Notes: a model not told the origin generated them from the letters alone. Positions 1 through 12,095 are shown, counted from the stretch's first letter. The stretch: DNA of 64,000 bases from Alitta virens (GCA_932294295.1 OW028580.1:39775336-39839335); one strand, 5' to 3'. Made by a program: numbers and translations.

Positions 1-98
1 TGTCTAAAGTCGACCATACTTTATGAAACTAACTGTAGTTGTTTTCTAGCTCTGGAATACTCAAAGTTATCTGGGATATCAATGCGATAAACACTCAC

Positions 99-401
99 CA
101 TGGTCTGCTCTGGACACTGGCCTCAGATCTTTGGTGTAAGGAATTTTGCCACATTTATAAACTTCATAATAACTGAAATTTGCATTAGTGGTGATAATAG
201 CGCCTGGGCTTGATACATTGAAGGGCATTATGTAGCAGGTTCTTGTAGCAAAATCAAACTGGAAGGAGTTGCAGACTGACTGGAAGTACGGTGAACAGCA
301 AGTGCCACTGCAAACTGTGATAGAAACTTGCCGGAACGTGTATGACAGAGATGTGGGGTGGCTGACCTCCAGCCCATGGGTGACTGATATATTGGCAAAA
401 G
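99..401 (-). CDS. Internal exon encoding an apple/PAN-like cysteine domain
   Basis: Candidate 303-nt internal exon on the minus strand. It is bounded by a CCAG acceptor (402-405) and a GTGAGT donor (93-98), and is open throughout in phase 2 (two bases complete the previous codon, one base is left over). The product has paired cysteines (VCSGTCC), a CNSF...C block and a final YYEVYKC, a spacing that resembles PAN/apple adhesion domains, with several N-glycosylation sequons (NIS, NVS, NFS). This implies an extracellular location. The incoming phase matches the candidate exon at 829-920 and the DEG/ENaC exons further upstream, so it may belong to that gene. An independent secreted gene is also possible. 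The gene continues beyond the left window edge. Confidence 0.5.
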
Positions 402-521
402 CTGGAAGCATTTTAAAATACAGTAATGAGATTAACATTGACTCCTTCTAACTGTATTAACAGAGATTATTTAATCAGACCATATATGGTTTTTTTTTTA
501 ATGTTTAACAACTGTTACAGC

Positions 522-559
<38 letters not shown>

Positions 560-828
560 TGTAGTTGTCTTGTTATTTATTACATAAATTGCATTTAATT
601 GTTCTAAATATTTTCAAGGTGTCATTTCACTGACCTTAATTACAGTAAGAAGGCTGCCATCATATTTAATAACTACATTTTCAGCACTATTTTTGACAGT
701 TTATACTCCACGGTTTTCTCGGGGCACCATTACGTTGTAAATCATAAGACAAAACCTGTCACTGGTCTGGCTGTTGCCAGGTTATATTTATCAAGTCATT
801 ACATGGATTATTTCCCATGTGTAAGTAC
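402..828. other. Intron with (TA)n microsatellite
   Basis: AT-rich spacer between two candidate minus-strand exons. It contains an alternating TA tract at about 520-556. I see no coding potential. Confidence 0.5.
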
Positions 829-920
829 CTTTACTGCCACTAATTGTCCTTGTTTGGATGTCTTTTCTGAAGTGAAACTCCAACAAGTCCAGTACTCCAG
901 CCTCATGAGCTTTTGTTAAC
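829..920 (-). CDS. Candidate 92-nt internal exon, possibly of the DEG/ENaC gene
   Basis: On the minus strand an acceptor reading ATCTTTCAG (921-929) precedes a 92-nt open stretch that ends at a GTACTTAC donor (821-828). The peptide begins LTKAHEAGVLDLLEFHF. One base completes an incoming codon and one base is left over. This fits both the exon at 6118-6285 upstream and the exon at 99-401 downstream. No domain is recognisable in so short a piece. Phase agreement on both sides has roughly a one-in-nine chance of being accidental. Confidence 0.4.
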
Positions 921-1413
921 CTGAAAGATATTGCATCAATAACTTGAATATTTTATGATGTAAAATAGCAAAAGCTTATTTGACAGCAATGAGAATAACA
1001 AGCTCTTTTCGTGTTAATTAAACACTTTCCAGGCGCCAAGGAAAAAATAGCATTGATTAAACTTCATAGTTTATATTGATTGAAGTTCTAGGATTGAAAT
1101 TTATTTACCTCCAATTTTATGTATTGACTGTTGCTCATGAGTTTGAAAAAATATATAGATTGACTTGACACTAACGTGCTATAGCTTGACTGCAATTCTC
1201 AATTATCTGTTATGATGAAATTTTAATGACGTTTCCATCATGTTACATGTGACACCATTCCCACCCAACCTGCGAAACTTCAGTTGCGGCAACATGTATC
1301 AACTACAAGTGTGTCCATCACAAGATACCTATTCCATGTGTAAATTGAAAGGTCATCAATGTTACAATCGGGTCAATCCATATGAATTCACCAATAGCTC
1401 CCCAGGTCACTAT

Positions 1414-1612
1414 GGGTTGGTTGGTGGGTGGATTAGGGCTTTACGTCCTGTATTTCTGCACCAATTGGGCTAATTAGGACAGGCAGGGACTATGGCAATG
1501 AGATGAAAGATGAAACAGCCATCCAACTTAGGCTTGACCGGGAATCGAACCCGGGACCCAGTGGTTGGAAGCCCAGTGCGCTACCACTGAGCTAGGCCCC
1601 CACCCCTCCCCA
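1414..1612 (-). mobile_element. tRNA-derived SINE, copy 1
   Basis: Minus-strand SINE whose 5' head looks like a tRNA, with an A box (TAGCTCAGTGG) and a B box (GGTTCGATTCC). The tRNA-like anticodon loop reads CTTCCAA, consistent with a glycine-UCC-type ancestor. An unrelated body follows, sharing the string AGTTGGATGGCTGTTTCAT with two other copies in this window (about 5.5 and 33.7 kb). A target duplication AGGTCACTAT flanks it at 1404-1413 and 1613-1622. It is not a functional tRNA gene because the stems are imperfect and the body continues past the tRNA 3' end. Confidence 0.85.
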
Positions 1613-1622
1613 AGGTCACTAT

Positions 1623-3359
1623 CTCAAAAAATTAAAAAAAAAAATTATCATATGTAGGTCTTTATAATAAGCTTCTGCTATAAAATACTGGGATAGGTTA
1701 AAGGGGAACTAAACCGTTTGGCACTTAACCTCTCAGATGTTAGCTTTGGTCCATTGAAACAAATCCCTGATATTCATAACGTGTATCTATGCCTTGGTAA
1801 AGTAATATCCTGCATTTATTTGCCCCCGTTTTGTGAACCACGGAGGCCGCCATTTTCAAATTTCCCTGGTAATTTGCACTGGCCGGAAATACGTCACTGT
1901 TGTCCTAGGTCTCAGCAATGAGATTTAAATATTCTAGAGACTCTGCTTTGCAATCCAACTGCTTGACCATTGGTGAGAACTGACCAGTTTCAGAAACAGG
2001 TGTTAATTGCACTTGAGCCTTTGCATGTCATAAGACACGGTTCTCACTAAGTGTAAAGTAAATTGCTATTGGACAATTTGATACAATGCAATTATCAGAG
2101 AAAGAGTCATTTGGGACGTCAATGCTATGTAATACACTAAGTATAAATAAATATTGAGTATTTTTTATAAGAGTGAGATGCATTTTTATTTTATTTTTTT
2201 TTTAACTGCAATGATTTTATCTGTAACTGATTTTTTTAAGGAATAAATGTATATAATAAATAGATCTAACAATAACATCAAAACGACACCACCACTGCAG
2301 TGTATGAAAAAGGTTTTTCGAGGTAACTTTTTAGTTTACTTTGTAGATTTAAAGATTTAAATGTGATGCATTGGATCTATACATTTTAGTAGAAAATAAG
2401 TTTATGATATTTGTTATTATTTATTTACAATTGCTAGAATTACAGCATAGCCCTCCCTCCTCCCTTGCATTACTAGTATTAGGTTTAAATATGTCTATAG
2501 CAAACAATTGGATTAAGTACAATTTGGTTATTTAATTCCTTCTAATCAATGAATCCATGTGTACATGCTGCATAAAGCATTGTAATAGCAATTTGTCCTG
2601 AAAAGGGAATACTTTCTTTTAATTACACACTGCCCCTAATGCAACATGTTGAGCATATTTACAAAACAAAGCAATATTTTCAGAAAATGTATTGATACCA
2701 AATATAAGCCTATTTTATTCTTGAAGTGATAATATCTTGCACATTATGTCATGATTAACTTTTAATAAATAACTTTGTATTTAAACTCCTTCCATACTTG
2801 GGGAAAACGTCATACATAAATAAAATTTAGTTATGGATACTAACTATTTATAGAAGCAGGGTTATTTGCCCATGTATGCAAATATACATGTTCATATAGA
2901 TAGAAATTGCCCACTGCAATCATTGCCAATTGTGTGGTATTCCAAAAAAGTACAATTACCATATTTTATGTTGTTGTGCTATCTGTTCTTGTCATTATAA
3001 TGCATTGAATAATGAAACCGATTGCAATCTACAGGATCATGGATTGATTTGTATGGCCGGTATATATGGGTATTTAGTACTTAGGACATAAGTGACGTCA
3101 TTACTACTCACTAGCCTTGCGTGCCGTGTGCAATAATGGCGGCGCCCAGCGTTTCGGCGGGGCATGAAATTGTACTTTTAATTGGCTTAAAATCATACCA
3201 AACCTGACTTTAAGACACTTATTTTCACTGCAATATGTTGTTATTTCCCCTTTTAAAATCTGAAAATTGCCCCTTATTATTACGCAAATGTTATGATGTC
3301 AAGTATCCCTTTATCGCAACAATCATCCATGCTGGCTAACTAGGTAATGAAATCCTAGC
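1623..3359. other. Intron or intergenic DNA without a recognised gene
   Basis: AT-rich sequence with homopolymer runs. A short GC-rich patch near 3110-3170 has an ATGGCGGCGCCC start-like string, but the frame closes after about 22 codons. I see no supported gene. Confidence 0.4.
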
Positions 3360-4403
3360 TTCAATTATTACTAAGTTGTATGAACAGGCACAAAGCAAGA
3401 TGTTAACGGATATTAATGACAATGTAAAAAATCCTAAGCTTAGAACTTACAAACTCTTTAAGAAAGAACTGTGTCTAGAATCTTATTTAAATTACAACCT
3501 ACCTAAGTATCTGTATCGTAGTATAGCCAGATTTTGACTGAGTTCTCATAATCTGCATATAGAATTAGGTAGACACAAGAGACCTTATTAGTAGCTGAAG
3601 AGCGCATTTGTAAAAGATGCGACACAAATGACACTGAAGATGAGTTTCATTGTTTGATAATTTGTAGAAATTGGGAAATGGCTAGAATGGATCTCTACCA
3701 AGCAGCTTATAAACATATTGAAGACTTCACTATCTTTCACCCCAAAGAACAAATTTTAAAAATAATGATTAATAAAAACTCAGAAATGATTTATACATTA
3801 GGTAAATTCTTAAACATAGTCCTAAAAACTGATAATATAGCTTAATGTACATTTTCATTCATAAATTTCACCACATAGTCATGGGTAGCTATAGGCACTG
3901 GACATGCGGACTCACATGGTTTGATTTGTGGTTGCCTGGTGCATGCTTGATTGTTTGTTTGTAAATATATTTGGTTGTTGAAATGCTTGTTTATTTCATT
4001 GCTCCAAAGAAAGATTTGTACATATATCGGTATGCTTATGTAATTGTTACTATTATTATTATATTTAGTTCCTAAAATAGAAAATATAACTGGATATAAA
4101 ATCTGTACATATGTAAATACCCACTCCTACTGCTTATTTGTATTCAGTATTAATCTTCTATGGTGCATTGATTCCTGCTAAGGGTATTGATGGTGCCTTG
4201 TTTTATTCATACGCTTAAAGTTGTAAATAATTATTATATAGATGTTTTTAATATGTAACTAAATTATGTTCATGTAGATTGTTTTTTTTTTTACTTTATC
4301 ATTATATATATATATGTATATTTTTATTTTTTATCCTTGTATTTTATTTTTTTGATGACACGTATCTTTTTGATGCTCTGTGGTCAATAAAGTTCTATAT
4401 ATA
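3360..4403 (+). mobile_element. 5'-truncated LINE, C-terminal RT region and 3' UTR (LINE C family)
   Basis: Remnant of the same non-LTR retrotransposon family as the element at 29.5-31.6 kb. The shared string PKLRTYKLFK and the C-terminal zinc-finger-like block CKRC...FHCLIIC both appear, and an open segment ends at 3842-3844. The frame upstream is broken by at least one stop near 3536. The 3' UTR ends with a GTCAATAAA signal near 4383 and a short TA-rich tail, as in the larger copy. A MITE sits directly on the tail. Confidence 0.8.
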
Positions 4404-5099
4404 TAATTAATGGAAAAATCCAAAATTTCAGGTCTCCAGTGTTAATGGTTTAGAAGATACAGCAATTTGAAATTTTATAATTATTTTGCGGAAAAGCCAA
4501 ACGGCATGAAATTTTGTACCTAGGGTAAAGAAGTTGTTTGGAATCCATGTATGCTGTTACATCAGGTTATTTCTGATATTTAAAAAAATGTAATGCTCTG
4601 AAAAAGGGCGAAAATGGGAATTGTTGCAAAACGAGACTTTATTTTTTGCAGGGCTGTGTGAAATCTATACAAGAATAAGAGCTCATTTTAATTTTCTTGC
4701 TTCTTATGGTTTACCTGCACATATATGAATGGCCAAAAGCACCTTATTTGCAAAAAGATGGAAGCCAGAGTAGTTTTAAAAAGACAAATAATATACGATT
4801 GTGAAAAAAGCCCTTTATTCTTATGTAATTTTGACCAATAAGAGAGTTCACCATCACTTCCATATTTTTTTCCCAATATATAATATCACACATCTAGTGG
4901 TCCTCTGGTAAAAATATCATTGTGGTGGTCAAATTCCTTCATATTTCTATGAATTTTTCAAAAATCTATCTTTATATATTAAAAAAAGAATAGTCTTTTT
5001 GATTTCTTATAATTTGCATAAAGTTTTGAACAACAGTTAAATTTATCTTCTGAACTATTGACACTGGAGACCTGAAATTTTGAATTTTTCCATTAATTA
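4404..5099. mobile_element. MITE with about 40-bp terminal inverted repeats
   Basis: The left end (TAATTAATGGAAAAATC..., 4404 onward) and right end (...CCATTAATTA, to 5099) are inverted copies of one another over roughly 40 bases. Both include TTTCAGGTCTCCAGTGT or its complement. The element is about 700 bp with no transposase frame, so it is a non-autonomous DNA transposon. It lies in the TATATA tail of the preceding LINE fragment, so it is younger than that LINE. The flanking bases are TA-rich, so the target duplication cannot be fixed exactly. Confidence 0.85.
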
Positions 5100-5509
5100 T
5101 ATAGTCCAACAACTGGTATATTTTGCAGAATTTTTGTGACCTGGGAAGTTTGTCTGAATTTTGATGAATTCATATGGATTGACCTCTTTATATAGGTACA
5201 TCAAGGGCAACAACGATATAAACTAAATGAAACAGATTGGTACCATTATTCATCTGATATGAAAAAAATTATGATGTGTTCAATAACATAAAGATAAATT
5301 TACAGATTTTCTTTTTCAATTGCAGTTTTTTTCTGAAAGGATTTTTTTGTCCCAACTACCAGGCTCCCCTAGTGCACAGAATACTCAGCATTGCATGTCA
5401 AAAAGTGTCTATACGTCCTTTAAATATAAATACAGTCGAACCTGTTCTAAAGGGCATGTATAGATTATGGTTATGTGTTAAAGGCCTTAAAGCCACTCCT
5501 AACTCCTCG

Positions 5510-5685
5510 GGGTGGGGGCCTAGCTCACTGGTAACGTGCTGGGCTTCCAACCAGGGTCAGATTCCCGGTTAAGGCTAAGTTGGATGGCTGTTTCATCCTT
5601 CATCACATTGCCATGGTCCATGCCTGTCCTAATTAGCCCATCAGGTGCAGAAATACAGGAAGTAAAGTTCTAATTCACCCATCTA
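5510..5685 (+). mobile_element. tRNA-derived SINE, copy 2
   Basis: Plus-strand copy of the same SINE family. The A box reads TAGCTCACTGG, the B-box region is degenerate, and the body carries AAGTTGGATGGCTGTTTCAT. An imperfect target duplication (CCACTCCTAACTCCTCG against CCACTTCTTAATCCTCCG) flanks it at 5493-5509 and 5686-5703. It is more diverged than the copies at 1.4 and 33.7 kb. Confidence 0.8.
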
Positions 5686-6117
5686 CCACTTCTTAATCCT
5701 CCGAACTGAATGTTTATTGCATGTTTTATTCTTCCACTGAACGACTAGGTGTCTTAAGCTGCCTTTTTCATTTATACCTTTAGGTGACCACTTCACAAAG
5801 GTTTGACCAGGCTAATACTAAAAGTGCAAGTGACAATTAAGATGAGAAAGAAAAAGTGCTCAACATTTAAGTTATCAGTGATGCTGCTCTGGAAGGGGTG
5901 GGGGTGCTGACCCTTTTCACACAGCAGCCACGTTGGCATTTTTGCCTCATTGACATCATTTTAATTGTGATATATTATGACATCATTACTTGACCACTGT
6001 TCTAGCATTATGTGACCTCACAAGGGCCATTGTCCACTGATGACGTCACAATACTGACAGCAAAGAGAGGTAAAAAATGCCAACATGGCTGCCACTTGAA
6101 AAGGGTGTTAAATGTAC

Positions 6118-8062
6118 CTGAACATATTTTGGTTGCAGAGGGTGAGAGTTGGGAAACTGATGCTGTCGGATGATTCTACTTCGACATTCACATTCTTCTC
6201 GAATCTGAAATATTTCTCGACTCTTCCTGTTGCTACCCAGAGGAAGACCCCAAGGCATGTCCCCACCACAAGCAGCCAAAGAATCCTAAAGAGAATTATG
6301 TAAACAATACAAAAAAAAACTTGAAGTCAGCTCATTTTAAGACTATAGAAAAGTTTCATAAAATGATTATTTATACTTGTTACATTTTAATTCAAAAGTG
6401 CCATGTCTGAACTAAATTTTTACCTTCTGAGAGTATATTGTGTTCCCGAATGAAGATATCTCCATCCATGGAAAGAGGTGTCTTGTGTGAAGTCATCTAT
6501 AAGCTGTAGCCAGGGAGGTGGTGGTCCTGACTTTTCTGTACAAATAAATTATAATTTGCCAAAATATTGCATATATATATATATATAAAACCAATTGTAT
6601 TCTACCTTGGTAGTGTGTACAAATTTTCTTAGAATATAATAGAATAGAACAGAATGTTTACATTTTAATTCATTTCTGTCGTTGGCAAAAAGGTTTCATT
6701 GGACCAAGTAACTACAATAGTGTGATGGCATGCAGAAAATTGATGACATCAATTCATGTGACATTTTTGATGGATCTCCATAATTTAAGGTCTTAATTGG
6801 GTTCCACTGTAAAGCTTCGATAATGGGCCTTGTTACTATCATTATTACTGTCTCAAACTTGACATTTTGGCAAACTTAACATGAGATACCTTGTATTCGG
6901 TGTCTATACTGGCAAGTAAAAGACCCCACCAATGGGGTAAATGTGTAACATGGTGTGGACTCCAAGCCTTATCATCTTATCATTACATCTGCCTCTGGCA
7001 GCTGGTCGTATCATTGAGACATAGACATGAAAAGGCACAGATCAAATTAATTGATTGATGGTGTCAATTCATTTACAATGAAACCTCAGAAGTAACTAAG
7101 GCCACCCAATATTAAGGAAAATTTCAAATTAAAGTTCGGTTAAATTAAAGGATTTTACTAAAATGTTTTTAAAAAATGGAGACCAACAAACACAGGATGT
7201 CTGGAAAACGTGAATTTAGTGCAGTACAGCGGACCCAAATTTATGAAAAGAAAAAGTAAACAGCACTTTTAGAGTGAACATGAAAACCGCCATCATTAGT
7301 TTGTGACGTCATACACTGAATTCAAGCTTTTGACGTCATAAACATAGCAACTAGGCTCTCTAAATATGGTTATAAATCTGGGTCCGCTATAGTGCACTTT
7401 TTCCAAAAACGTTAAGGAGGGATTTGAAAGAAACACTGTAGTGCTCCATTGGCAAGTGGAAAACTGTTTGAATGTTCAAATTAAATGATTCTCATCAAGT
7501 TTTCCCAAAACGTTCTGATAACACATTTTGGCAAACTTTTTAAAAAAAATTAACGATAAATCTCGATCACAGCATGAAATTTTTGGAATTTGTTTTACCT
7601 GCCAGAATAAGCAGAAGGAATGGAACCCAATTTAAGCAGATAGGCACATTGTTATTTATACAGGGTGCCCACATTTTCCTGCAAAACAAATCTCCTACTT
7701 TTTCCAGACCAAAAACAGTTTTTTTGTTTTCCGTACCGGTTAATATCACAAAATCACCATAAATGTTGATCTACTAGATGGGTTTTAATGAGGCTCCATG
7801 TAGAAATTATGCTAAATATATCTGCATTATATGATATGATTCCGAGTGGATGATCCGATCACTTTTGCAATTTTTTGTTTTAGCGTGTCATTAAATAATT
7901 TCATCGAAAAAACAGACAATTTTGAAGACTACAGAATGATATTCCCATACTTATCCAGACCTTTAAAATAGCTTTTTCACATTCCATAGTTAACAAACAG
8001 AGAAACTAGAAGAGCTGTGTTGAGTGCAATTAAGAAACTTACATACCTTTAGAATCTGACAT
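6118..8062 (-). CDS. DEG/ENaC (amiloride-sensitive) sodium channel, N-terminal exons
   Basis: Three phase-consistent coding exons on the minus strand: 8047-8062 (ATG in a CCACCATG context, 16 nt), 6424-6535 (112 nt) and 6118-6285 (168 nt), each with AG acceptor and GT donor. The roughly 98-residue product starts MSDSK. It then has a short cytoplasmic N-terminus containing the SFHG motif, where the His-Gly pair is the conserved gating motif of the family. The first transmembrane helix (ILWLLVVGTCLGVFLWVA) follows, then the post-TM1 signature FPTLTLCNQNMFR. These are hallmarks of trimeric cation channels of the plasma membrane with a large extracellular loop. The remaining loop and TM2 should lie to the left. 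The exons at 829-920 and 99-401 fit by phase, which would put an apple-like domain in the loop. The next intron, 5.2 kb, is full of mobile elements. Confidence 0.8.
7218..7396. mobile_element. Short MITE, about 170 bp
   Basis: Inverted ends TACAGCGGACCCAAATTTAT (from 7225) and ATAAATCTGGGTCCGCTAT (to 7390) enclose a short non-coding core with two TGACGTCAT sites. The hexamer AGTGCA flanks both sides (7218-7223 and 7391-7396). It lies in the first intron of the DEG/ENaC gene. The size and TACAG-type ends suggest a mariner-like MITE, although a 6-bp duplication is not typical of that group. Confidence 0.65.
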
Positions 8063-8400
8063 GGTGGAAAATCCTTTGGCTTATTTTCGTTTCAGCCAAC
8101 CAAAATGTTTCAATGATATTCACAACTTGTGAATGAAAGTTTTCATTATTATCAGCATAAATCAATATAATTCCATAAATTAATCCAAAATACACATTCC
8201 GGGGAATCCAAACAATACCAAGCAAACTTCGGATGCCACCACCGATGTTTAGAGTCTGCGATGCAATTGATGTTTGTCACTGTGTGGGCCAAGCGCCTAT
8301 TTGCTTTTGCCTTTGGCTCTATGGTGACTCTGTAGCTGTCAGTGCATCATTATATGCCACAAAGTACAAGGTAATTCACTTACGTGAGATCCCAAAGTCA

Positions 8401-11268
8401 TCACTTTTTGTGACCACTTGACGCTTGTCGATGTGCGGTTGTAAATATTCGCCAACCACTCGTAATGCCAAAAGTAATATGAAATATGAAACACACTCAT
8501 TATTGGAATTACATTAGGCATGACTAATGTTAACTATTATGAATTATTAATGTACACACCAAATGATTTTTTTAGTAATATGGCTCCGGCAATATAGCTT
8601 TAACGACTACATTGTTCACTGATATGATGGAACTCGTTGACCGACATTGTTAGTGGAGTATTTTTTGTGCCAATTGATTTCCGTTCAGCATAAAATACCT
8701 GTGCATGCATTTTTCTCTCTTTATTTGTGTCCTTTTTATTAATAGCTAGTGGGAAGCCTGCCTAATGGCTTTCCATTTGTGTGAATCTTGGTATTTGATT
8801 GAATAGGTCAAACTCAGCCGGATGTCAGTCACATTCTCCTGAGATATTGAATTGGCAGTGCCTTATACCTAATGTCTGTAGTACTCTGTACTGAGGCAAG
8901 AAAAAGACCCTAATATAGAGTAGACACCGAGTACAAGGCACCATCAATTTAACATTTCATGCGACTGACATGTAGCTCTGAGCTGTAGCTCATGAAGAGT
9001 GTCCAGGCCAGCCTGGGATCTAAATCCTGAACCTTCATGGGAACCATCCAATTTGCTAACAGACTGTTGCCTTAAATACTAGGCCACCCTTTTGCCCAAA
9101 AATGGACACCGATCATATAACGTCTCACCCCGTTGATAAGATTTATTTCATGAAAAATACCCAGACCAGGATTTGAAACTGGAACCTTCAGCACAATTTT
9201 GCCAAAGCCTTTAAAAACAAGATGACTTGGGTTTTGGCTGCCAAGCAACCAAATATTTATGTATCCACTAGATATTTTTATTTGCTACATGACAAAAAAT
9301 CAATTGTGCAACATCTGTAACAAAAGCCTGTACACTAATTGCCACTCAATAATACATTAAAACTAATTGAATATGCAATAGTAAGGTAATTACGGTACAG
9401 CTGCAATAACATGTGCACTCTAACAGCCCATAAGAGAATTGCTGAAGTGGACAATAAATTTATCTTTTTTCCCAAACAGAACCTTCCAGTTTCATATAAG
9501 CCTGTTTGTACTTTGATAGATGAATGAGATGTTAATTATCGCTCATCAATCACCAAATTCAAGCACACTGTGGCAGGCCTATCTCACAGACTGACACCAA
9601 TCAATTTTCACTAATGGCAGACATCGAAAAGCAGTCACCGATTGGCAGATGCTTAATTATTCATCGGCTTTGATCAACATGGTAACTGACTTCAGCAATC
9701 AGATGTGATGTTCAGGCAAATTGTTACAGAATACATGAACATGATGAATGTAAAAGATAACATAAACAGCTGGACAGACAAAACTTTAGGGCTTTACTTA
9801 CCAGCAATGAGACCTACCAAGGCAGTGACTTCTGGTATATGGTGACTGATTTCACAAACAGCAAGAGGCAGATGTTCTGCTAGTGGGATTGCAAGCAATT
9901 TAATCTTAATGATATACTGGTATGATTTTTAGCTATTGACTGTAAATGCAATGTCCCTTGAGTCCCTAGGCTGTTTTTGAATTGGTGCGGATAGATAGAT
10001 AGATAGGTAATACTTTATTTCCACAGATGTTGGAATCCGTTGTGCATTTCAAATACAGAAAAAGATCATACACTCCGAGACGCATTCACACAGACATATG
10101 TACATGTATCACAGACAAACATGAGCATACATATCACAGACACAAAAGGCATAATCATTCAAACCATCACAGACATTCATATCACAAAAAAAGTGTGGTG
10201 GCTATAGACAATCTTGGCTATAAGCTGCATGAGTAGCGGCAGCGGACAAAGGCAAAAGGGGTATCATCCGGTGAAGGGGTCGTCGGGAACAGATTTGTAC
10301 CCCCTTTAGGTTATGTGCCTCACTTTCCTGCACAGCACACCCCATATAACGGGAACCATTGTTGAAACAGATGTTAATGTAGCGTGATGCATTGCACTTG
10401 ACAGTGTTGAGCAAACATAGTAGCATCAATTGGAAAATTAATACTGCACTACAACTGCAATTAAGACTGTGAAGCTCTAGGATTAGCTATGTAATGTGGA
10501 CCAGTCTACCCCAAGACTTCGTTAGGCAACCTGATTTTAATTGGAAGATTGCAATTAACAATGGCCACATGCATTTTTATTAACTAGAAAATAAAAATTG
10601 TGCACATCTCTTCCTTGACCAAATCAGAAGTTTTGCTGAATCAGGCACAACTAATAATTTCAAGTCTTACTAGAGATGAGCATCCTCTGTTCGTTAGATT
10701 AATGACATCTTATAACATGGTTAGGTTATCTCAGGGTTGTTTCCTGATGGTCAAGGTGGCAGGTTTGGTTGTACTTTCACATTATTTTCTGGATAGGTGC
10801 ATTACACTTTATACCTTTGTTGGACGGACACAACTGTATAGTGATAGTCAGAACTCACAATTTATTAGTATACCAGCCACAAAATCCATGGATGCTTGCT
10901 TCTTTGGTCATCAAAGCTTTGCAAATTTTTAGAAAAAGTTGTGGCCAATCCTAACTCTTTCCTATCACATCTACATCTATCCTTCACAGAGAATGTCATG
11001 AGTTTCAACCCAGTATATGCTGGATTATTCTTGACTGCCTGCATTGCTGGTCATCAAGCTGGTCATCGGCATGGGATTGTAATTTTTAGTAGCTTTTATT
11101 CACTGTGTGTGCCAAGGTATGAATTTACCAGCTTATTTAACCAAAACAAGTCACAATCCAGTGCATGTATTAATGGATGTTAAGCTTTTATAACATTACC
11201 ATAACTTGTGGAATGGGATGCTCATCTTCAGTATCTGATCCAGTAAATCCAATCATTAAGCCAAGGAC
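8401..11268 (-). CDS. C-terminal exons of an unidentified multi-pass membrane protein
   Basis: Three candidate exons on the minus strand join in phase. They are 11200-11268 (23 codons, acceptor AACTCAG, donor GTAATG), 9802-9916 (38 codons plus one base, acceptor ATACCAG, donor GTAAGT) and 8401-8495 (ending in TGA at 8401-8403). The first contains GLMIGFTGSDTEDEHPIPQ and the second contains LPLAVCEISHHIPEVTALVG. The last is a hydrophobic stretch ending in SGHKK. Two hydrophobic segments around a His-rich loop suggest a polytopic membrane protein. I do not recognise the family. The last exon is open in more than one frame, so its reading is the least secure. The gene lies upstream of, and in the same direction as, the DEG/ENaC gene, 340 bp away. 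Upstream exons were not found. Confidence 0.35.
8496..9801. other. Presumed intron, no recognised gene
   Basis: The stretch at 8700-9200 has diverged SINE-like features, with degenerate B-box strings such as GGTTCAGGATTTAGATCC on the minus strand. I could not define ends or a target duplication. Confidence 0.3.
9988..10440 (-). mobile_element. 3' end of a truncated non-LTR retroelement
   Basis: Read on the minus strand, the segment ends with an AATAAA signal (GGAAATAAAGTATTACC) followed by a (TATC)n tail at 9988-10010. This is the usual 3' architecture of several invertebrate LINEs and SINEs. A 75-codon open stretch (10202-10429) precedes it, containing SRRPLHRMIPLLPLSAAA. The 5' limit is not defined and the family is not identified. 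Confidence 0.45.
10441..11199. other. Presumed intron without recognised features
   Basis: Overlapping open stretches of 60-110 codons occur here, but their composition is biased and none shows a domain or splice signals that I can support. Confidence 0.3.
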
Positions 11269-11819
11269 CTGAGTTTTAGAACAAAATTGAGATCCACATT
11301 AATTTTCTTCAACTGTCATGTTTGTTATGAACATAAATAGATTATGCAACCAGTTAAGTGTGTAGTCACTACCTGACCAATGAATTGTGTTGTGTATTCT
11401 CACCAGTGAGACATTCACAGTCATAGGCACTAGCACCATGGTTCGACACTTGAGGTTGCCAATGTTTTAACTTCTAAGGTCCTTATGGTATGGGATATAG
11501 TGGTTTGGTTACCTTGTGTAACAGTAGAAACTAGTTATAGAAAGAATTTCAAATCTAGCTATATATGAATAATCATGAATGAGACTGTTTTCACAAGAGT
11601 TTGACAAACTTTCATACTAATTGCTGTCTACATGACCAATCAAATTTGTTCAACAATGCATATTTTTATCAATATAGCAGAAATATCTTTGTCTTAGCAC
11701 TGCTACTAAAGAAATCATATTTTTTATATTTATGGGCAATCAATTGATTCTTTAAAGGTTCACTTTTCAACCAATATGTTTTACACTGATATAGTTTGTT
11801 CTGTCTGAATGACGACAGG

Positions 11820-12095
11820 ATGTATTGTCGATGTCAGCTGAATAAAATGCATGATATCACTGTTACTGGTATATGTATGCATCTGACATCAATAACAATA
11901 CCTGGAATGGATTCTATTAACCCAAACACCTAGGTATAGATCCAAAGTAAGAGTGGAGATACTTGTGATTTCAGCCGGTCATGATATTTACATGAACGTA
12001 ATGCATGATATCTCCGTTACTGTTTTAAGAAAGTGTCTGAGACCAATTACAATGGATTCTGTGACCCCAAAAACCATGGTATAGACCCAAAAATT
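11820..12095. repeat. Imperfect tandem duplication, about 160-bp unit
   Basis: Two adjacent segments share ordered blocks: ATGCATGATATC.CTGTTACTG, then CAAT.ACAATGGATTCT-like strings, then CC.GGTATAGA.CCAAA. They are non-coding and probably a duplicated repeat fragment. Confidence 0.5.

Noticed and set aside
1530..1605. Possible tRNA gene on the minus strand
   Set aside because: It has A and B boxes, but the same sequence continues into a SINE body, has target duplications and recurs at 5.5 and 33.7 kb.
3110..3205. GC-rich patch with ATGGCGGCGCCC resembling a first exon
   Set aside because: The frame closes after about 22 codons with no donor site at a useful position. More likely part of a repeat or promoter fragment.
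6112..6303. Plus-strand open frame opposite the TM1 exon
   Set aside because: The minus strand has splice sites, family motifs and phase continuity. The plus frame has none.
10600..11183. Overlapping plus-strand open frames
   Set aside because: Low-complexity hydrophobic translations without splice signals. The minus strand carries the more credible exon at 11200-11268.
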